From assembly GCA_963843085.1 (NCBI GenBank), contig CAWJJG010000010.1, positions 62,001 through 126,000 of the forward strand: a stretch of 64,000 nt of DNA. The letters run 5' to 3'. Positions 1 to 9,067 of this stretch are shown here, in pieces. The notes below the pieces were generated by a model that worked only from the letters and a program-made list of their open reading frames with translations, was not told the DNA's origin and did no database searches. This DNA comes from DASUPK01 sp963843085 (GTDB lineage Bacteria > Actinomycetota > Thermoleophilia > Solirubrobacterales > 70-9). A program made the translations under genes and the position numbers. Positions within the stretch are counted from its first letter, which is position 1, and the number at the start of each line of letters is the position of its first letter.

Positions 1-67
1 GACGGGACTTCTGTCCAGCGCGCCGATCCGAGGTTGATTGGCGGGCGCCGGCGCCGAATCAACCTAC

Positions 68-1201
68 GTGTCGCTGCTGATCAGGAAGATCACGCTGGCC
101 GCCTTGATGGCGGCGCTTGTCGGAGGGACGCTGGTCGTCCCGGCAAGCGCGAGCCCGGTCGCGCACGCGAGCAAGTGCAAGAAGAAGAAGAAGCACAAGC
201 GCTCGGCCCAGTCGGCCAAGAAGAGGAAGAAGAAGAAGTGCAAGCGCGGCAGCGGCAGCGGCAGCGGCGCCACCCTTCCGGGCCAGGCGACCCACCCCAA
301 CGCCACACCTCCGACCCAGACGCCGACCCTCACGGTCGACGCCGTCACCGTCGTCGACAACCCCATCCTGGGGGGAAACTCGACCAACGGCCAGGTGACG
401 ATCGCCGGCGCGGCACCCAGCGGCGGCCAGGCCGTTTCCCTGCAGAGCACCGATCCCAGCCGGGCAAGCGTGCCCGGCAGCGTGGTGGTGCCCGGCGGTC
501 AGACCTCCGCGAGCTTCCCGGTCACCACGAGCGCCGGCGTCACGGTCACCGAGACCCTGACGGCGACCATCGGCGGCAGCAGCGACAGCACCCAGCTCAA
601 GGTCGTCTCCAGTCCCAGCGTCGATTCCGTGTCCCTGGAGAGGCACTGCGTGGCGAACAGCGACAGCTTCGCGGCGAACCGGGTCACGCTCGACGTCCCG
701 GCGCCAAGCGATACCAACGTCACGCTCTCGAGCGACGACTCCTCGCTGAGCGTTCCGCCGTCGGTCGTCGTGCCGGCCGGTTCCAGGTCCGCGCTCTTCG
801 GCGCGAGTGCCACCACTCCGACCCCGGACCCCAAGTCGGTCGTCGTGACGGCGACCCTGGGCACCTCGTCCGCCACCGACACCGCCAGCGTCAGCTCGAC
901 GACGCCGAGCCCCACCGTCTCCTCAGTCAGTCTCAACCCCGACAGCGTGGGCGTGCACAACTCTTCGATCGGCACCGTGACGCTCGCCTGTGAGGCGCCC
1001 GGAACCACCGTGGTCAGCCTCTCCTCGGATAACCCGACCGTCGCCGATCCCTCACAGCCCACCGTCACCCTCTCGGCGGGGGAGCGGAGCGCGACCTTCC
1101 AGGTCGACGCCTTCGTGGACGGCACGGCCCAGATCAGCGCCAGCGCGCCGAGCACCCCCGCGCAGCAGGCCACGCTGACCGTCACCTCCCTTGCCCAGTA
1201 G
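68..1201 (+). CDS. Secreted protein with Lys/Cys tract and three Ig-like repeats
   Basis: Predicted exported protein of 377 residues. I chose the GTG at 68 because it places a short basic N-terminus directly before a hydrophobic signal segment (about residues 8-28, ending in an Ala-Ser-Ala type cleavage site). A TTG at 38 is also in frame. Residues 36-60 form a very basic block bounded by cysteines (Lys runs between C37 and C58), followed by a Gly-Ser linker. The rest is three tandem modules of about 90 residues, each beginning with a V-D/S-x-V motif and ending in a beta-strand-rich T-A-T/S-V segment, like bacterial Ig-like or Calx-beta folds. No catalytic motif is visible. Similar Lys/Cys blocks occur in three other secreted proteins of this window. 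Function is unknown; adhesion or envelope structure is an inference. Confidence 0.75.
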   Translation: MSLLIRKITLAALMAALVGGTLVVPASASPVAHASKCKKKKKHKRSAQSAKKRKKKKCKRGSGSGSGATLPGQATHPNATPPTQTPTLTVDAVTVVDNPILGGNSTNGQVTIAGAAPSGGQAVSLQSTDPSRASVPGSVVVPGGQTSASFPVTTSAGVTVTETLTATIGGSSDSTQLKVVSSPSVDSVSLERHCVANSDSFAANRVTLDVPAPSDTNVTLSSDDSSLSVPPSVVVPAGSRSALFGASATTPTPDPKSVVVTATLGTSSATDTASVSSTTPSPTVSSVSLNPDSVGVHNSSIGTVTLACEAPGTTVVSLSSDNPTVADPSQPTVTLSAGERSATFQVDAFVDGTAQISASAPSTPAQQATLTVTSLAQ

Positions 1202-1204
1202 GGC

Positions 1205-1390
1205 TCAGGCCGCGTCGGAGAGGCGCTCGCGCCAGTAGGCGATCGAGGCCTCCTGCTCTAGGCGCAGGCGACGCGCCTCAAGAGCCTCCTCGTAGAGTCC
1301 CGCGCTCTCCCGATCTCGCTCGAGTTCGCTGAAGCGCTCGCGCAGATGCTCGGCCTGCTGGGCGCGGTATTCCATCTGCTCGGGCGTCAT
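1205..1390 (-). CDS. Small helical coiled-coil protein
   Basis: A 61-residue, highly charged protein rich in Glu, Arg, Gln and Ala, predicted to be almost wholly alpha-helical. I chose the ATG at 1390 because AGGAG lies about seven bases upstream; a neighbouring ATG at 1396 would sit too close to that site. The longer reading from 1513 would overlap the start of the plus-strand LLM oxidoreductase and is unlikely. It converges on the upstream secreted-protein gene with a three-base gap. Nothing identifies a function. Confidence 0.55.
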   Translation of the reverse strand: MTPEQMEYRAQQAEHLRERFSELERDRESAGLYEEALEARRLRLEQEASIAYWRERLSDAA

Positions 1391-1490
1391 GCCCATTCTC
1401 CTCGGCCGCTCGCCCCCCGAACTCCACCCCAAAAACACGAGGATTCGGCTGAAAGCGCGGCCGATCCCGGTCACGTAGGGTTCACCCCCC

Positions 1491-2567
1491 ATGGGTTTGA
1501 AGCTTGGACTCAACCTCGGCTACTGGGGCATCGGCCCGCAGGGAGACGAGGCGACGGAGATCGTGCTGGCGGCCGAGCGCGCGGGCTTCGACTCGGTCTG
1601 GGCGGCCGAGTCCTACGGCTCCGACGCGGTCAGCGTGCTCGCCTACCTTGCCGCGAAGACCGAGACGATCCAGCTCGGCGCCGCGATCCTCCAGGTCCCG
1701 GCTCGCCAGCCCGCGGCCGCCGCGATGGCCGGCATCACGATCGATGCGCTCTCCGGCGGGCGCTTCATCTTCGGCTTCGGGCCCTCCGGCCCGCAGGTCT
1801 CCGAAGGCTGGTACGGCGTGCCCTATGCCAAGCCCTGGGGCCGCACCAAGGAGTACGTCGAGGTCGTCAAGGAGATCGTCGCCCGCGAGGGACGGCTCGA
1901 GCACTCCGGCGAGCACTACACGCTGCCGCTGACCGACGGCGAGGGAGTCACCGGCCAAGGCAAGGCCCTGAAGCTCAACGTCCATCCCATCCGCAACGAG
2001 ATCCCGGTCTATCTGGGCGCCATCGGCCGCCGCTCGGTCGAGATCGCTGCCGAGATCGCCGACGGCTGGATTCCGATCTTCTTCTCGGTCGACAAGTGGC
2101 AGGAGGCCTGGGGCGAGCACATCGAGGCCGGTCTCAGCAAGTCAGGGCGCAGCCGTGAGGACTTCGCCGTCTCGCCGTCCGTGCAGGTCGCGATCGACGG
2201 TGACCTCGACGCCGCCCGGGGCCTCGTCAAGGCTGGGCTGCTGCTCTACCTCGGCGGCATGGGCTCGAAGAAGACGAACTTCTACGCCGACCTCACCCGG
2301 CGCTTCGGCTTCGCCGAAGTGGCCGACGAGGTGCAGTCGCTCTATCTCGAGGGCAAACGCGAGGAGGCGTATGCAGCGATCCCTGACGAGCTGGTCGACG
2401 CCACGGCGATGATCGGCACCGAGGTCGAGGTCGCCGAGCGCGTCAAGCGCTTCGCGGACGCCGGGGTCGACCGGATGATCGTCTCCCCCATGCACGGGAA
2501 CCACGAGGAGAACATCCGCTGCCTCGAGAAGCTCGCCGGCATGGTGGACGTCGGCGCTCCTGCCTGA
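1491..2567 (+). CDS. LLM-class F420-dependent oxidoreductase
   Basis: 358-residue luciferase-like monooxygenase (bacterial luciferase TIM-barrel fold), of the actinobacterial branch that uses reduced coenzyme F420 rather than FMN. The N-terminus has the family pattern L-G-L-N-L-G-Y-W followed by AERAGFDSVWAAES. The central segment carries the L-S-G-G-R-F-x-F-G-F-G motif that shapes the cofactor pocket, and the end has the V-x-R-M-I-V-S-P strand. Length is typical. The substrate cannot be predicted; many paralogues occur per genome in this phylum. It is followed nine bases later by a SnoaL-like gene, so the two may be co-transcribed. A second, divergent LLM gene lies at 17377-18330. Confidence 0.9.
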   Translation: MGLKLGLNLGYWGIGPQGDEATEIVLAAERAGFDSVWAAESYGSDAVSVLAYLAAKTETIQLGAAILQVPARQPAAAAMAGITIDALSGGRFIFGFGPSGPQVSEGWYGVPYAKPWGRTKEYVEVVKEIVAREGRLEHSGEHYTLPLTDGEGVTGQGKALKLNVHPIRNEIPVYLGAIGRRSVEIAAEIADGWIPIFFSVDKWQEAWGEHIEAGLSKSGRSREDFAVSPSVQVAIDGDLDAARGLVKAGLLLYLGGMGSKKTNFYADLTRRFGFAEVADEVQSLYLEGKREEAYAAIPDELVDATAMIGTEVEVAERVKRFADAGVDRMIVSPMHGNHEENIRCLEKLAGMVDVGAPA

Positions 2568-2575
2568 TTCGTCCT

Positions 2576-3007
2576 GTGTCCGACGAGGACCTCGACGTCA
2601 TCCGGGGGCAGTACGAAGCCACCAACAGGCGGGACTTCACGCAGGTCATGGAGCTCTACACGGATGATGTCGTCCTCCGGGTCCGGCATGTGGAGGGAAT
2701 CCAGAATCCCGGCACCTACCGCGGCAAGGAGGCTGTCGGGGAATGGTTCGGCGAGTGGTTTCGCACGTTCGCCGACGACTACCACTTCGAGATCCAGGAG
2801 ATCCGGGAGTTGGACGGCGGTCTGGTCTTCATGCGCGCCACGCACGGCGGCTCGGGCCGCCTGAGTGGCGCGCCGGTCCAGAGCGAGAACTCCTACCTGT
2901 ACCGCGTGCGGGGTGGCAGGATCGCGGAGGTCGGGTTCTTCGCGACGCGAGAGGACGCACTCGAGTCGGCCTCGCTACCGGAGTGGTCCGAAGCGGAAAC
3001 CGACTAG
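2576..3007 (+). CDS. NTF2/SnoaL-like protein
   Basis: 143-residue single-domain protein of the NTF2-like cone fold. The signature is an N-terminal helix (residues 3-20) followed by M-E-L-Y-T-D-D-V-V, a G-K-E-A-V-G-E-W-F helix and a final sheet with the R-V-R-G-G-R-I-A-E-V pattern. Members act as small hydrolases, isomerases or ligand-binding proteins; the specific activity cannot be read from sequence. It starts with GTG just after the LLM oxidoreductase stop and lies 41 bases before pntAA. It may be co-transcribed with the oxidoreductase. Confidence 0.85.
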   Translation: MSDEDLDVIRGQYEATNRRDFTQVMELYTDDVVLRVRHVEGIQNPGTYRGKEAVGEWFGEWFRTFADDYHFEIQEIRELDGGLVFMRATHGGSGRLSGAPVQSENSYLYRVRGGRIAEVGFFATREDALESASLPEWSEAETD

Positions 3008-3048
3008 ATTGCCCGACGCAATCCCCGCGCAGGGGACCTGAATCGTCC

Positions 3049-4167
3049 ATGAAGATCGGAGTTCCAAAGGAAACCGCAGAGGGAGAGCGCCGCGTGGCGC
3101 TGGTCCCCGACGTGGTCAAGGCGCTCACCGCCAAGGAGATCGAGGTCGTCGTCGAGGCCGGCGCGGGCGAGGGCGCCTCGCATCCCGACTCCGAGTACAC
3201 GGACGCCGGGGCGAAGGTCGGCGAGGACCCATGGGGAGCCGACATCGTCCTCAAGGTCACGCCGCCGACGGACGAGGAGGTCGGCCGCCTGCGGCAGGGC
3301 CAGATCCTGATCGGCTTCCTCGAGCCGCTCACGAACCCGGAGCTCGCCAAGTCCCTGGCGAGCGCGGGGGTCACCAGTTTCGCGATGGAGGCGATCCCCC
3401 GGATCACGCGCGCCCAGTCGATGGACGCGCTCTCCTCGCAGGCGAACCTCGGCGGCTACATGTCGGTCCTGATCGCCGCGCGTGAGTCGGGAAAGCTCTT
3501 CCCGATGATGACCACGGCTGCGGGAACCGTCCCGCCCGCCAAGGTCCTCGTCCTCGGCGCTGGGGTCGCGGGGCTGCAGGCGATCGCCACGGCCAAGCGG
3601 CTCGGCGGCATCGTCACCGGGTTCGACGTGCGCTCGGTCGTCAAGGAGCAAGTCCAGTCGCTCGGCGGCCGCTTCCTCGAGGTCGAGGCCGTCAAGGATG
3701 CGGAGGGAGAGGGCGGGTACGCCCGGCCCCTGACAGACGAGGAGAACGAGAAGCTTCGGTCCGAGCTCGGCCAGGCCGCCGCGCGCCAGGACGTGATCAT
3801 CACGACCGCGCAGATCCCGGGGCGCCCCGCGCCGCGCCTGATCACCGCCGAGGCGGTGAAGGGCATGAAGCCGGGATCCATCCTGATCGATCTCGCCGCT
3901 GAGACCGGCGGCAACGTCGAGGGGTCGAAGCCGGGGGAGACCGTCGAGGTCGACGGAGTCAAGATCATCGGCCCGGGCAACCTGCCCAGCCAGATGGCCG
4001 GCAACGCCTCGGCGCTCTACGCCAAGAACCTTCAGAACCTGGTCGAGCTTCTGGTCACCGAGGAGGGGGACCTCGAGGTCGACACCGAGGACGAGGTCAT
4101 CGCCGGTGCCCTGCTCACCAAGGACGGCGAGATCGTCAACGAGAGAGCCAAGGAGGCTGCCTCATGA
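3049..4167 (+). CDS. pntAA: NAD(P) transhydrogenase subunit alpha part 1
   Basis: NAD(H)-binding domain I subunit of the proton-translocating transhydrogenase, 372 residues. The N-terminus MKIGVPKETAEGERRVALVP is the typical alanine dehydrogenase/PNT start. The Rossmann motif G-A-G-V-A-G-L-Q lies near residue 170, and the RQDVIITTAQIPGRPAPRLI segment is conserved. I chose the ATG at 3049 because homologues begin there, although the frame stays open upstream. The subunit is split (AA/AB), as is usual in actinobacteria and alphaproteobacteria. Its stop overlaps the start of pntAB by four bases (ATGA), which implies translational coupling. Confidence 0.95.
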   Translation: MKIGVPKETAEGERRVALVPDVVKALTAKEIEVVVEAGAGEGASHPDSEYTDAGAKVGEDPWGADIVLKVTPPTDEEVGRLRQGQILIGFLEPLTNPELAKSLASAGVTSFAMEAIPRITRAQSMDALSSQANLGGYMSVLIAARESGKLFPMMTTAAGTVPPAKVLVLGAGVAGLQAIATAKRLGGIVTGFDVRSVVKEQVQSLGGRFLEVEAVKDAEGEGGYARPLTDEENEKLRSELGQAAARQDVIITTAQIPGRPAPRLITAEAVKGMKPGSILIDLAAETGGNVEGSKPGETVEVDGVKIIGPGNLPSQMAGNASALYAKNLQNLVELLVTEEGDLEVDTEDEVIAGALLTKDGEIVNERAKEAAS

Positions 4168-4496
4168 GCTTGATGACCGAGATCACGATCTTCGTCCTCG
4201 CCGCCTTCGTCGGCTTCGAGGTCATCTCCAAGGTCCCGACCACGCTGCACACGCCGCTGATGTCGCAGACCAACGCGATCCACGGCATCGTGATGCTCGG
4301 CGGGCTAATCGTCATCGGCTCGGCCGACGACACGCTGGAGAAGACCATCGGAGTGATCGCGATCGCCTTCGGCACGATCAACATCGTCGGCGGCTTCATG
4401 GTCACCGACCGGATGCTCGGCATGTTCCGAGGCCGCGACCGAAAGCCCAAGAAGGCCGAGGAGGAGACCGTGACCCCGGGGGAGGCCGGTCAGTGA
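4164..4496 (+). CDS. pntAB: NAD(P) transhydrogenase subunit alpha part 2
   Basis: 110-residue membrane subunit forming the N-terminal part of domain II of the transhydrogenase. Three or four hydrophobic helices are visible, with the conserved K-V-P-T-x-L-H-T-P-L-M-S-x-T-N-A-I-H-G motif near residues 27-45. The charged C-terminal tail (residues 92-110) is cytosolic. It overlaps pntAA and pntB by four bases each, so the three subunits are expected to be made in step. Confidence 0.94.
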   Translation: MSLMTEITIFVLAAFVGFEVISKVPTTLHTPLMSQTNAIHGIVMLGGLIVIGSADDTLEKTIGVIAIAFGTINIVGGFMVTDRMLGMFRGRDRKPKKAEEETVTPGEAGQ

Positions 4497-5905
4497 TCCC
4501 AGTCGCGGCGCTGTCTCCGGACAGCGACTTCGTCACCGCCTGCTACATCGTCGCCTTCTCCCTGTTCATATTCGGGATCCGGCAGGGCACCCACCCGAGC
4601 ACGGCGCGTCGCGGCAACATGATCGCCGCGGTCGGCATGCTGATCGCGATCGTAATCACGCTCTCGACGGATGTGATCGGGAACGGAGTCCTGATCCTGG
4701 TCGGGATCCTGATCGGAACCGCGGTCGGCGTCGTCGCCTCGCTCCGGGTGCAGATGACCGACATGCCTCAGATGGTCGCCCTCTACAACGGAGTCGGCGG
4801 TGGCGCCGCGGCGCTGATCTCCTGGTCGGAGTTCCGGCACGTCACGGCGGTCTCCTCGAGCATCCCCCTCGACACCTTCGTCCCGATCCTCTTCTCAACG
4901 GTGATCGGCTCGGTCTCCTTCTTCGGGTCGAACATCGCATTCGGCAAGCTCCAGGCGATCATCCCCAGCCGGCCGGTCCAGTTCCCCGGCCAGCACATCT
5001 TCAACGGCCTTCTCCTGGCCGCGATCCTGGCCGGCTGCATCGTGCTCGGCATCGACCACGACTCGCCCTCGCAGGGGCTCTACGTCGGTGTCCTGATCGG
5101 AGCCGCGATCCTCGGCAACCTCTTCGTCCTGCCGATCGGCGGCGCCGATATGCCGGTGGTGATCTCGCTGCTCAACGCCTTCACCGGTCTGGCCGCAGCC
5201 GCCGCCGGTTTCGCGCTCGACAACGTCGTCCTGATCGTGGCCGGCACCCTGGTCGGCTCCTCGGGAACGATCCTGACGCTCGAGATGAGCCAGGCGATGA
5301 ACCGCTCGATCGGGAACCTTCTCTTCTCAGGCTTCGGCGCCGTGAGCGCTGCCCAGGGGGAGAGGGAGGAGCGCCCGGTCCACTCGATCGGCGCGGAGGA
5401 TGCGGCGATCAAGCTCGGATACGCGGACTCGGTGGTCTTCGTCCCCGGCTACGGAATGGCGGTGGCTCAGGCCCAGCACGCCGTCAAGGAGCTGGCCGAA
5501 GAGCTGCAGAAGCGCGGCATCGAGGTCAACTTTGCGATCCACCCGGTGGCCGGCCGGATGCCCGGCCACATGAACGTCCTCCTGGCCGAGGCCGACGTTC
5601 CCTACGAGCAGCTCAAGGAGATGGACGAGATCAACCCCGAGATGCCGCGCACTGACGTGGCTGTGGTGATTGGGGCCAACGACGTCACCAACCCGGCCGC
5701 GAAGGACGATCCGGACTCGCCCATCGCCGGCATGCCGATCATCGAGGTCGACCAGGCCCGCGAGGTGATCGTCATCAAGAGGTCATTGAGCCCCGGCTTC
5801 GCCGGCATCGACAACGACCTCTTCTACAAGGACAACACCTCGATGCTCTTCTCCGACGCGAAGGGCGCAGCGTCGGACATCGCGGCGCAGGTCGAGGAGC
5901 TGTAG
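4493..5905 (+). CDS. pntB: NAD(P) transhydrogenase subunit beta
   Basis: 470-residue subunit holding the remaining membrane helices (residues about 10-270) and the NADP(H)-binding domain III at the C-terminus. Domain III carries the G-Y-G-M-A-V-A-Q-A-Q and H-P-V-A-G-R-M-P-G-H-M-N-V-L-L-A-E-A motifs and the V-V-I-G-A-N-D-x-T-N-P-A loop with the K-R-S-x-x-x-G-F strand. The enzyme moves hydride from NADH to NADP+, driven by proton influx. I chose the GTG at 4493, which gives a GTGA overlap with pntAB. The stop codon TAG is the first three bases of a short copy of the convergent-gap repeat. Confidence 0.95.
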   Translation: MIPVAALSPDSDFVTACYIVAFSLFIFGIRQGTHPSTARRGNMIAAVGMLIAIVITLSTDVIGNGVLILVGILIGTAVGVVASLRVQMTDMPQMVALYNGVGGGAAALISWSEFRHVTAVSSSIPLDTFVPILFSTVIGSVSFFGSNIAFGKLQAIIPSRPVQFPGQHIFNGLLLAAILAGCIVLGIDHDSPSQGLYVGVLIGAAILGNLFVLPIGGADMPVVISLLNAFTGLAAAAAGFALDNVVLIVAGTLVGSSGTILTLEMSQAMNRSIGNLLFSGFGAVSAAQGEREERPVHSIGAEDAAIKLGYADSVVFVPGYGMAVAQAQHAVKELAEELQKRGIEVNFAIHPVAGRMPGHMNVLLAEADVPYEQLKEMDEINPEMPRTDVAVVIGANDVTNPAAKDDPDSPIAGMPIIEVDQAREVIVIKRSLSPGFAGIDNDLFYKDNTSMLFSDAKGAASDIAAQVEEL

Positions 5906-5939
5906 CGGCCGCTTGTGGCCGCGGCTTGATGGCGAAGCC
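5903..5939 (-). repeat. Short copy of the convergent-gap hairpin repeat
   Basis: 37-bp element that starts at the pntB stop codon and fills almost the whole gap to the converging membrane-protein gene. It matches one half of the 97-bp repeat at 15321-15417 in inverted orientation: the GCGGCC/GGCCGC hairpin and the terminal GATGGCGAAGCC are kept. About 60 bases of the other half are missing, yet the stop codon still abuts the hairpin. It may act as a terminator for both converging genes. Confidence 0.7.
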
Positions 5940-5947
5940 GGATCTAG

Positions 5948-6187
5948 CTACTCGTCGTGGTGGCGCGGGCGGCGGAAGCGCGGCAGCGCCAGGCCGATGA
6001 CGAAGCCGAGGGCCGCCGCCAGCAGCAGCGCGAAGATCAGCGGGAGGTTGCTGGTCGAGAAGAAGAACTTCACCTCCACCTTCTGCGTGTTCTGGAGGAT
6101 GAAGATGGCGGCGAGCACGATCGCGGCGATCGTGATGTAGAACCTCGCGCCCCTCTCCTTCTTGGCCGTCGGAAGACCGTTGTTCAC
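5948..6187 (-). CDS. LapA-like (DUF1049) small membrane protein
   Basis: 79-residue protein with two transmembrane helices (residues about 16-34 and 45-67) joined by the Q-N-T-Q-K-V-E-V-K-F-F-F motif, typical of the lipopolysaccharide assembly protein A domain family. Monoderm members have no known role in lipopolysaccharide. The tail is short and basic with histidines. It converges on pntB through the short hairpin repeat and is divergent from the gene at 6273. Confidence 0.85.
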   Translation of the reverse strand: MNNGLPTAKKERGARFYITIAAIVLAAIFILQNTQKVEVKFFFSTSNLPLIFALLLAAALGFVIGLALPRFRRPRHHDE

Positions 6188-6272
6188 GGCGCGACCGTAC
6201 CACGGGCCTCGGCTCTGATCGGTGGGGCCATCGGCACGTCTGCGCGCGTTCCGGCACGGTTCTCTGCCTAGC

Positions 6273-7356
6273 TTGATCCGCGTGTGCCCGGACCAGATCG
6301 GGACAGGGAACCGTCGAGTGGATCGCGCTCATCGCACTCGTCTCGGCGGCGCTGGGAGCGCTCTCCTGGCTGGTCGGACTGCGCCTGCCGGGGATGGTCC
6401 TCGCCCATGAGATCGGCGAGCGGATCGTCTGCGCCGTCCGGTTGAGCTACGGCTGCCGCAGTGACCCGCTGCTGGCGATGGCATACGACGATCTCGCGAG
6501 CGAGGTGCGCGACAACGCTCCGCGAGTCGTCTACGAGCGAGGCATGACGGCCCTGCCGGTGGACTTCCGCAGCTGTCGCGCGCCCGCCTGCTCGGATGGC
6601 CCGGAGACGGGGCGGGTGACACACTCGCTCGCGGGCCGCCCGGTGACCGCCTTCACCCACGTCATCGACTGCCGCGATCGGAGCCGGGCCGAGGAGCACG
6701 GCTACGACTGCTCCGGGGAGCGCCTCGGCCACCTCTACGTCCAGTACTGGACCTATTACGGCGACTCCGCCACCTCCCGCGCGCTGTACGGCGATGCGGG
6801 CTACCACCGCGACGACTGGGAGGGCTACCAGGTCCGGATCGATCCGGACGGCGCCGTGGATGCTCGCGCCAGCTCCCACAACGGCTACAACGGAGCCGAT
6901 GCCCCGGCCGTCGACTGGGCCTCGGACGCGTCCGGGAAGATTCCCGGCGCGACGGCGCTGAAGGGCGCGGCCGAATCGCTCGGCCTGCGCGGCGAGCGAG
7001 GCTGGACCCGTTCGGAGGGAACGCTCTACGTCTCGGGCGGCAGCCACGCCGGGCACGCGACCGAGGGATCGCTCTCCCGCGGGCTTGCGGGCATGATCGC
7101 GACGGACTGGCTGGCGCTCCGAGCGAAGCCCTTCCGGGGCCCGCTCAGGTCCGAGGAGGAGCGCCACCGCCAGGAGCTGGTGGCGGCCAGGCTGAGGAGC
7201 TCGCTGTTCGGCCCGGGGGCGAGGACGACGCCGCGCGGGAGCCTCAGGCTGGTCCCGATCGAGACCATCGCGGGCCGGGAGGGCTACTCGTTCGCGATCA
7301 GCCCGCCCTGGCGAAAGCGCGTCTACTTCGATCCGGAGTACGACGGGACCGACTGA
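6273..7356 (+). CDS. Vps62-like exported protein with pilin-type N-terminus, start frameshifted
   Basis: The first in-frame ATG is at 6394, but the frame stays open upstream. There it encodes GQGTVEW followed by a hydrophobic helix (6304-6390), which is the N-terminus expected of this kind of protein. No ATG, GTG or TTG lies between the in-frame stop at 6274-6276 and 6394. Reading from the TTG at 6273 in the next frame and dropping one base near 6301-6304 gives a continuous protein of about 360 residues. GQGTVEW is a class III (Flp/TadE-like) signal motif. The body has Y-W-T-Y-Y and H-R-D-D-W-E-G, resembling Vps62/DUF946-type beta-sandwich proteins, plus four cysteines around residues 90-130. 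The function is unknown. Confidence 0.6.
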
Positions 7357-7410
7357 AAGATCAGTGATTTTCTCCCTGGACATTCGTTCGGGATCTTGGA
7401 CAATGCCGCG

Positions 7411-8112
7411 ATGCCCTCGATTCGCCGCTCCAGGGGGAGCGGCCGCCAGGAATTCGCACACCTGGCGCTGCTGCTCGCTGCCTGCGTCGCCCTCGCGCTT
7501 CTCTCGCTGACCGTCTTCGGAGACGGCCCGGTGCAGGCGAACCCGCCGAACCCTCCGCACGGCGATGGTGTGCACCCCGGGGGCGGCAACGGCGGCCTCG
7601 ACAACAGCGGCCACACCCTTCATCCGAACCCACCGCCGCCACCTCCGCCTCCGCCCGACGAGAACCCACCTCCGAAGGACCCGCCTCCGAAGGACCCGCC
7701 GCCGAGGGACCCGCCGCCGGACCAGACGCCGAGTGGTGGCGGTGGCGGATCGACGTCGTCCGGATCCCCCTCGACCGGCCTCAGCGGCGTGGCGGGCGCC
7801 CACACCAGCGGGCATTCCGGGGGTCGCGCTCATCACGCCGCGCAGGGCGGACAGGTGCTCGTCAAGCCCCACCAGAGCCCCACGGCCGGGCCCGCCCATC
7901 ACGACGCCAAGGCGCAGCGGTCGGCCAAGGGCGGCAAGGCCGCGGTCGCCGCGCCGCCGGCCGCACCCGTCGCCGCGCCGAGCGGCAACCCGAATCGATC
8001 CACCTTCGCGGACCGGCTCCTGTCGCCGACCGACATCAATCTCTCCGCTGAGAATCTCGGCCAGGGGGGCTGCTGGCGCTGCTGCTGGCGGCGCTCCTCT
8101 ATCTGCCGGTGA
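7411..8112 (+). pseudogene. 5' part of a frameshifted Pro-rich membrane protein gene
   Basis: Encodes an N-terminal hydrophobic anchor (about residues 18-38), a Pro-rich stretch with three Asp/Pro repeat units, Gly/Ser-rich and His-rich linkers, and then the S-T-F-A-D-R-L-L-S-P-T-D-I-N motif that opens the membrane domain of the paralogue at 9068-11683. In the G6 run at 8064-8069 the frame is lost and the last codons are meaningless Cys/Trp/Arg. One extra G at this run joins it exactly to the 3' part. ATG at 7411 is favoured over the in-frame TTG at 7396 by analogy with the paralogue. Confidence 0.65.
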
Positions 8113-9002
8113 CGATCTTCAACAAGGCGACCGAGAAGAACCACGAGACGATCAAGCGCTGGTTCGCCCGGCCGCGGGCCTGGCTGCTCTTCCTGTTCGG
8201 GTGGATCCCGTTCCGCCGCCACCCCGCCATCACCCTGACTTTCGGCGTGATCGCCAGCGCGATCCTCTTCTCCTTCATCGAGCCCGGATTCCCCACTGAA
8301 GACGGAGCCCTGCAGTACCTGATCGGGATGGTGATCGGGTTCGCCGCCGTCTCATTCGTCTTCTTCTCCACCTGGCGGCTGGTGCTTCGCCGGCTCGAGC
8401 CGGATGGGACGGGGGAGTGGAAGCTCTACCCGCCGTTCATCCTGCTGGCCGCGTTCCTGGTCGTGATGGCCCGGCTCGCGCACTTCCTGCCGGGCGTCGT
8501 GCTCGGGACGGTTGCCGAGTACGAGCCTTCCAAGAAGCTCAGCGTCCGGACCGCGGGGATCCGGGTCGCGACGACCTACGGGGTCCTGATGGTCCTCGGT
8601 CTCGCCGCCTGGTTCGCCTGGATCCCGGTCGAGCACGCCGCCGCCAAGGAGAACGCGAGCTCGCTGACCCTGATCCTCGATTCGGCCCTGGCGATCACGT
8701 TCGTCTCCGCGCTCGAGTCGGTGGCCTTCGGGCTGCTCCCGATGAAGTTCCTGGACGGGAACGATCTGTTCACCTGGCGCAAGGGCGTGTGGGCCACGAT
8801 GTGGGGAGCCGCGCTGCTCTGGTTCTCCGTCGTGATCATCCATCCGGCGCTCAGCACCTACGGCGAGCTCACCGGCACCCGCGCGATCTGGTTCGTGCTG
8901 CTCTTCTCGAGCCTGATGATGATCGCCCTGACCACCTGGGCGTTCTTCCGGCTTCGCGATGCTCGCCTCGCCCGGGCGGCCGAGGGCGGCTCCTCGGCCT
9001 GA
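8109..9002 (+). pseudogene. 3' part of the frameshifted membrane protein gene
   Basis: 297 residues readable from the GTG at 8109, but the true reading continues upstream from about 8070 (L-L-A-L-L-L-A-A-L-L-Y-L-P), matching the paralogue downstream. It contains five or six transmembrane helices and the motifs IFNKATEKNHETI, A-R-L-A-H-F-L-P-G-V-V-L-G, A-W-F-A-W-I-P-V-E-H-A-A and E-S-V-A-F-G-L-L-P, all shared nearly word for word with the protein ending at 11683. With the upstream part the repaired protein would be about 530 residues. If the shift is real, an internal start at 8109 could still yield a membrane domain alone. Function is unknown. Confidence 0.65.
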
Positions 9003-9067
9003 CGCGCGCCACAGAATCAGGGTTTTTCCCCGTTTTCCGTACGCCTCCGGTTCGGCAGAATGCGCCG

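Noticed and set aside
7640..7735. Short tandem repeats that look like a CRISPR or VNTR
   Set aside because: They are Pro-Pro-x coding repeats in a Pro-rich linker, with irregular units and no spacers.
6268..7902. 544-residue open frame on the minus strand
   Set aside because: Arg/Ala-rich shadow of two plus-strand genes with clear membrane or domain motifs; no motif of its own.
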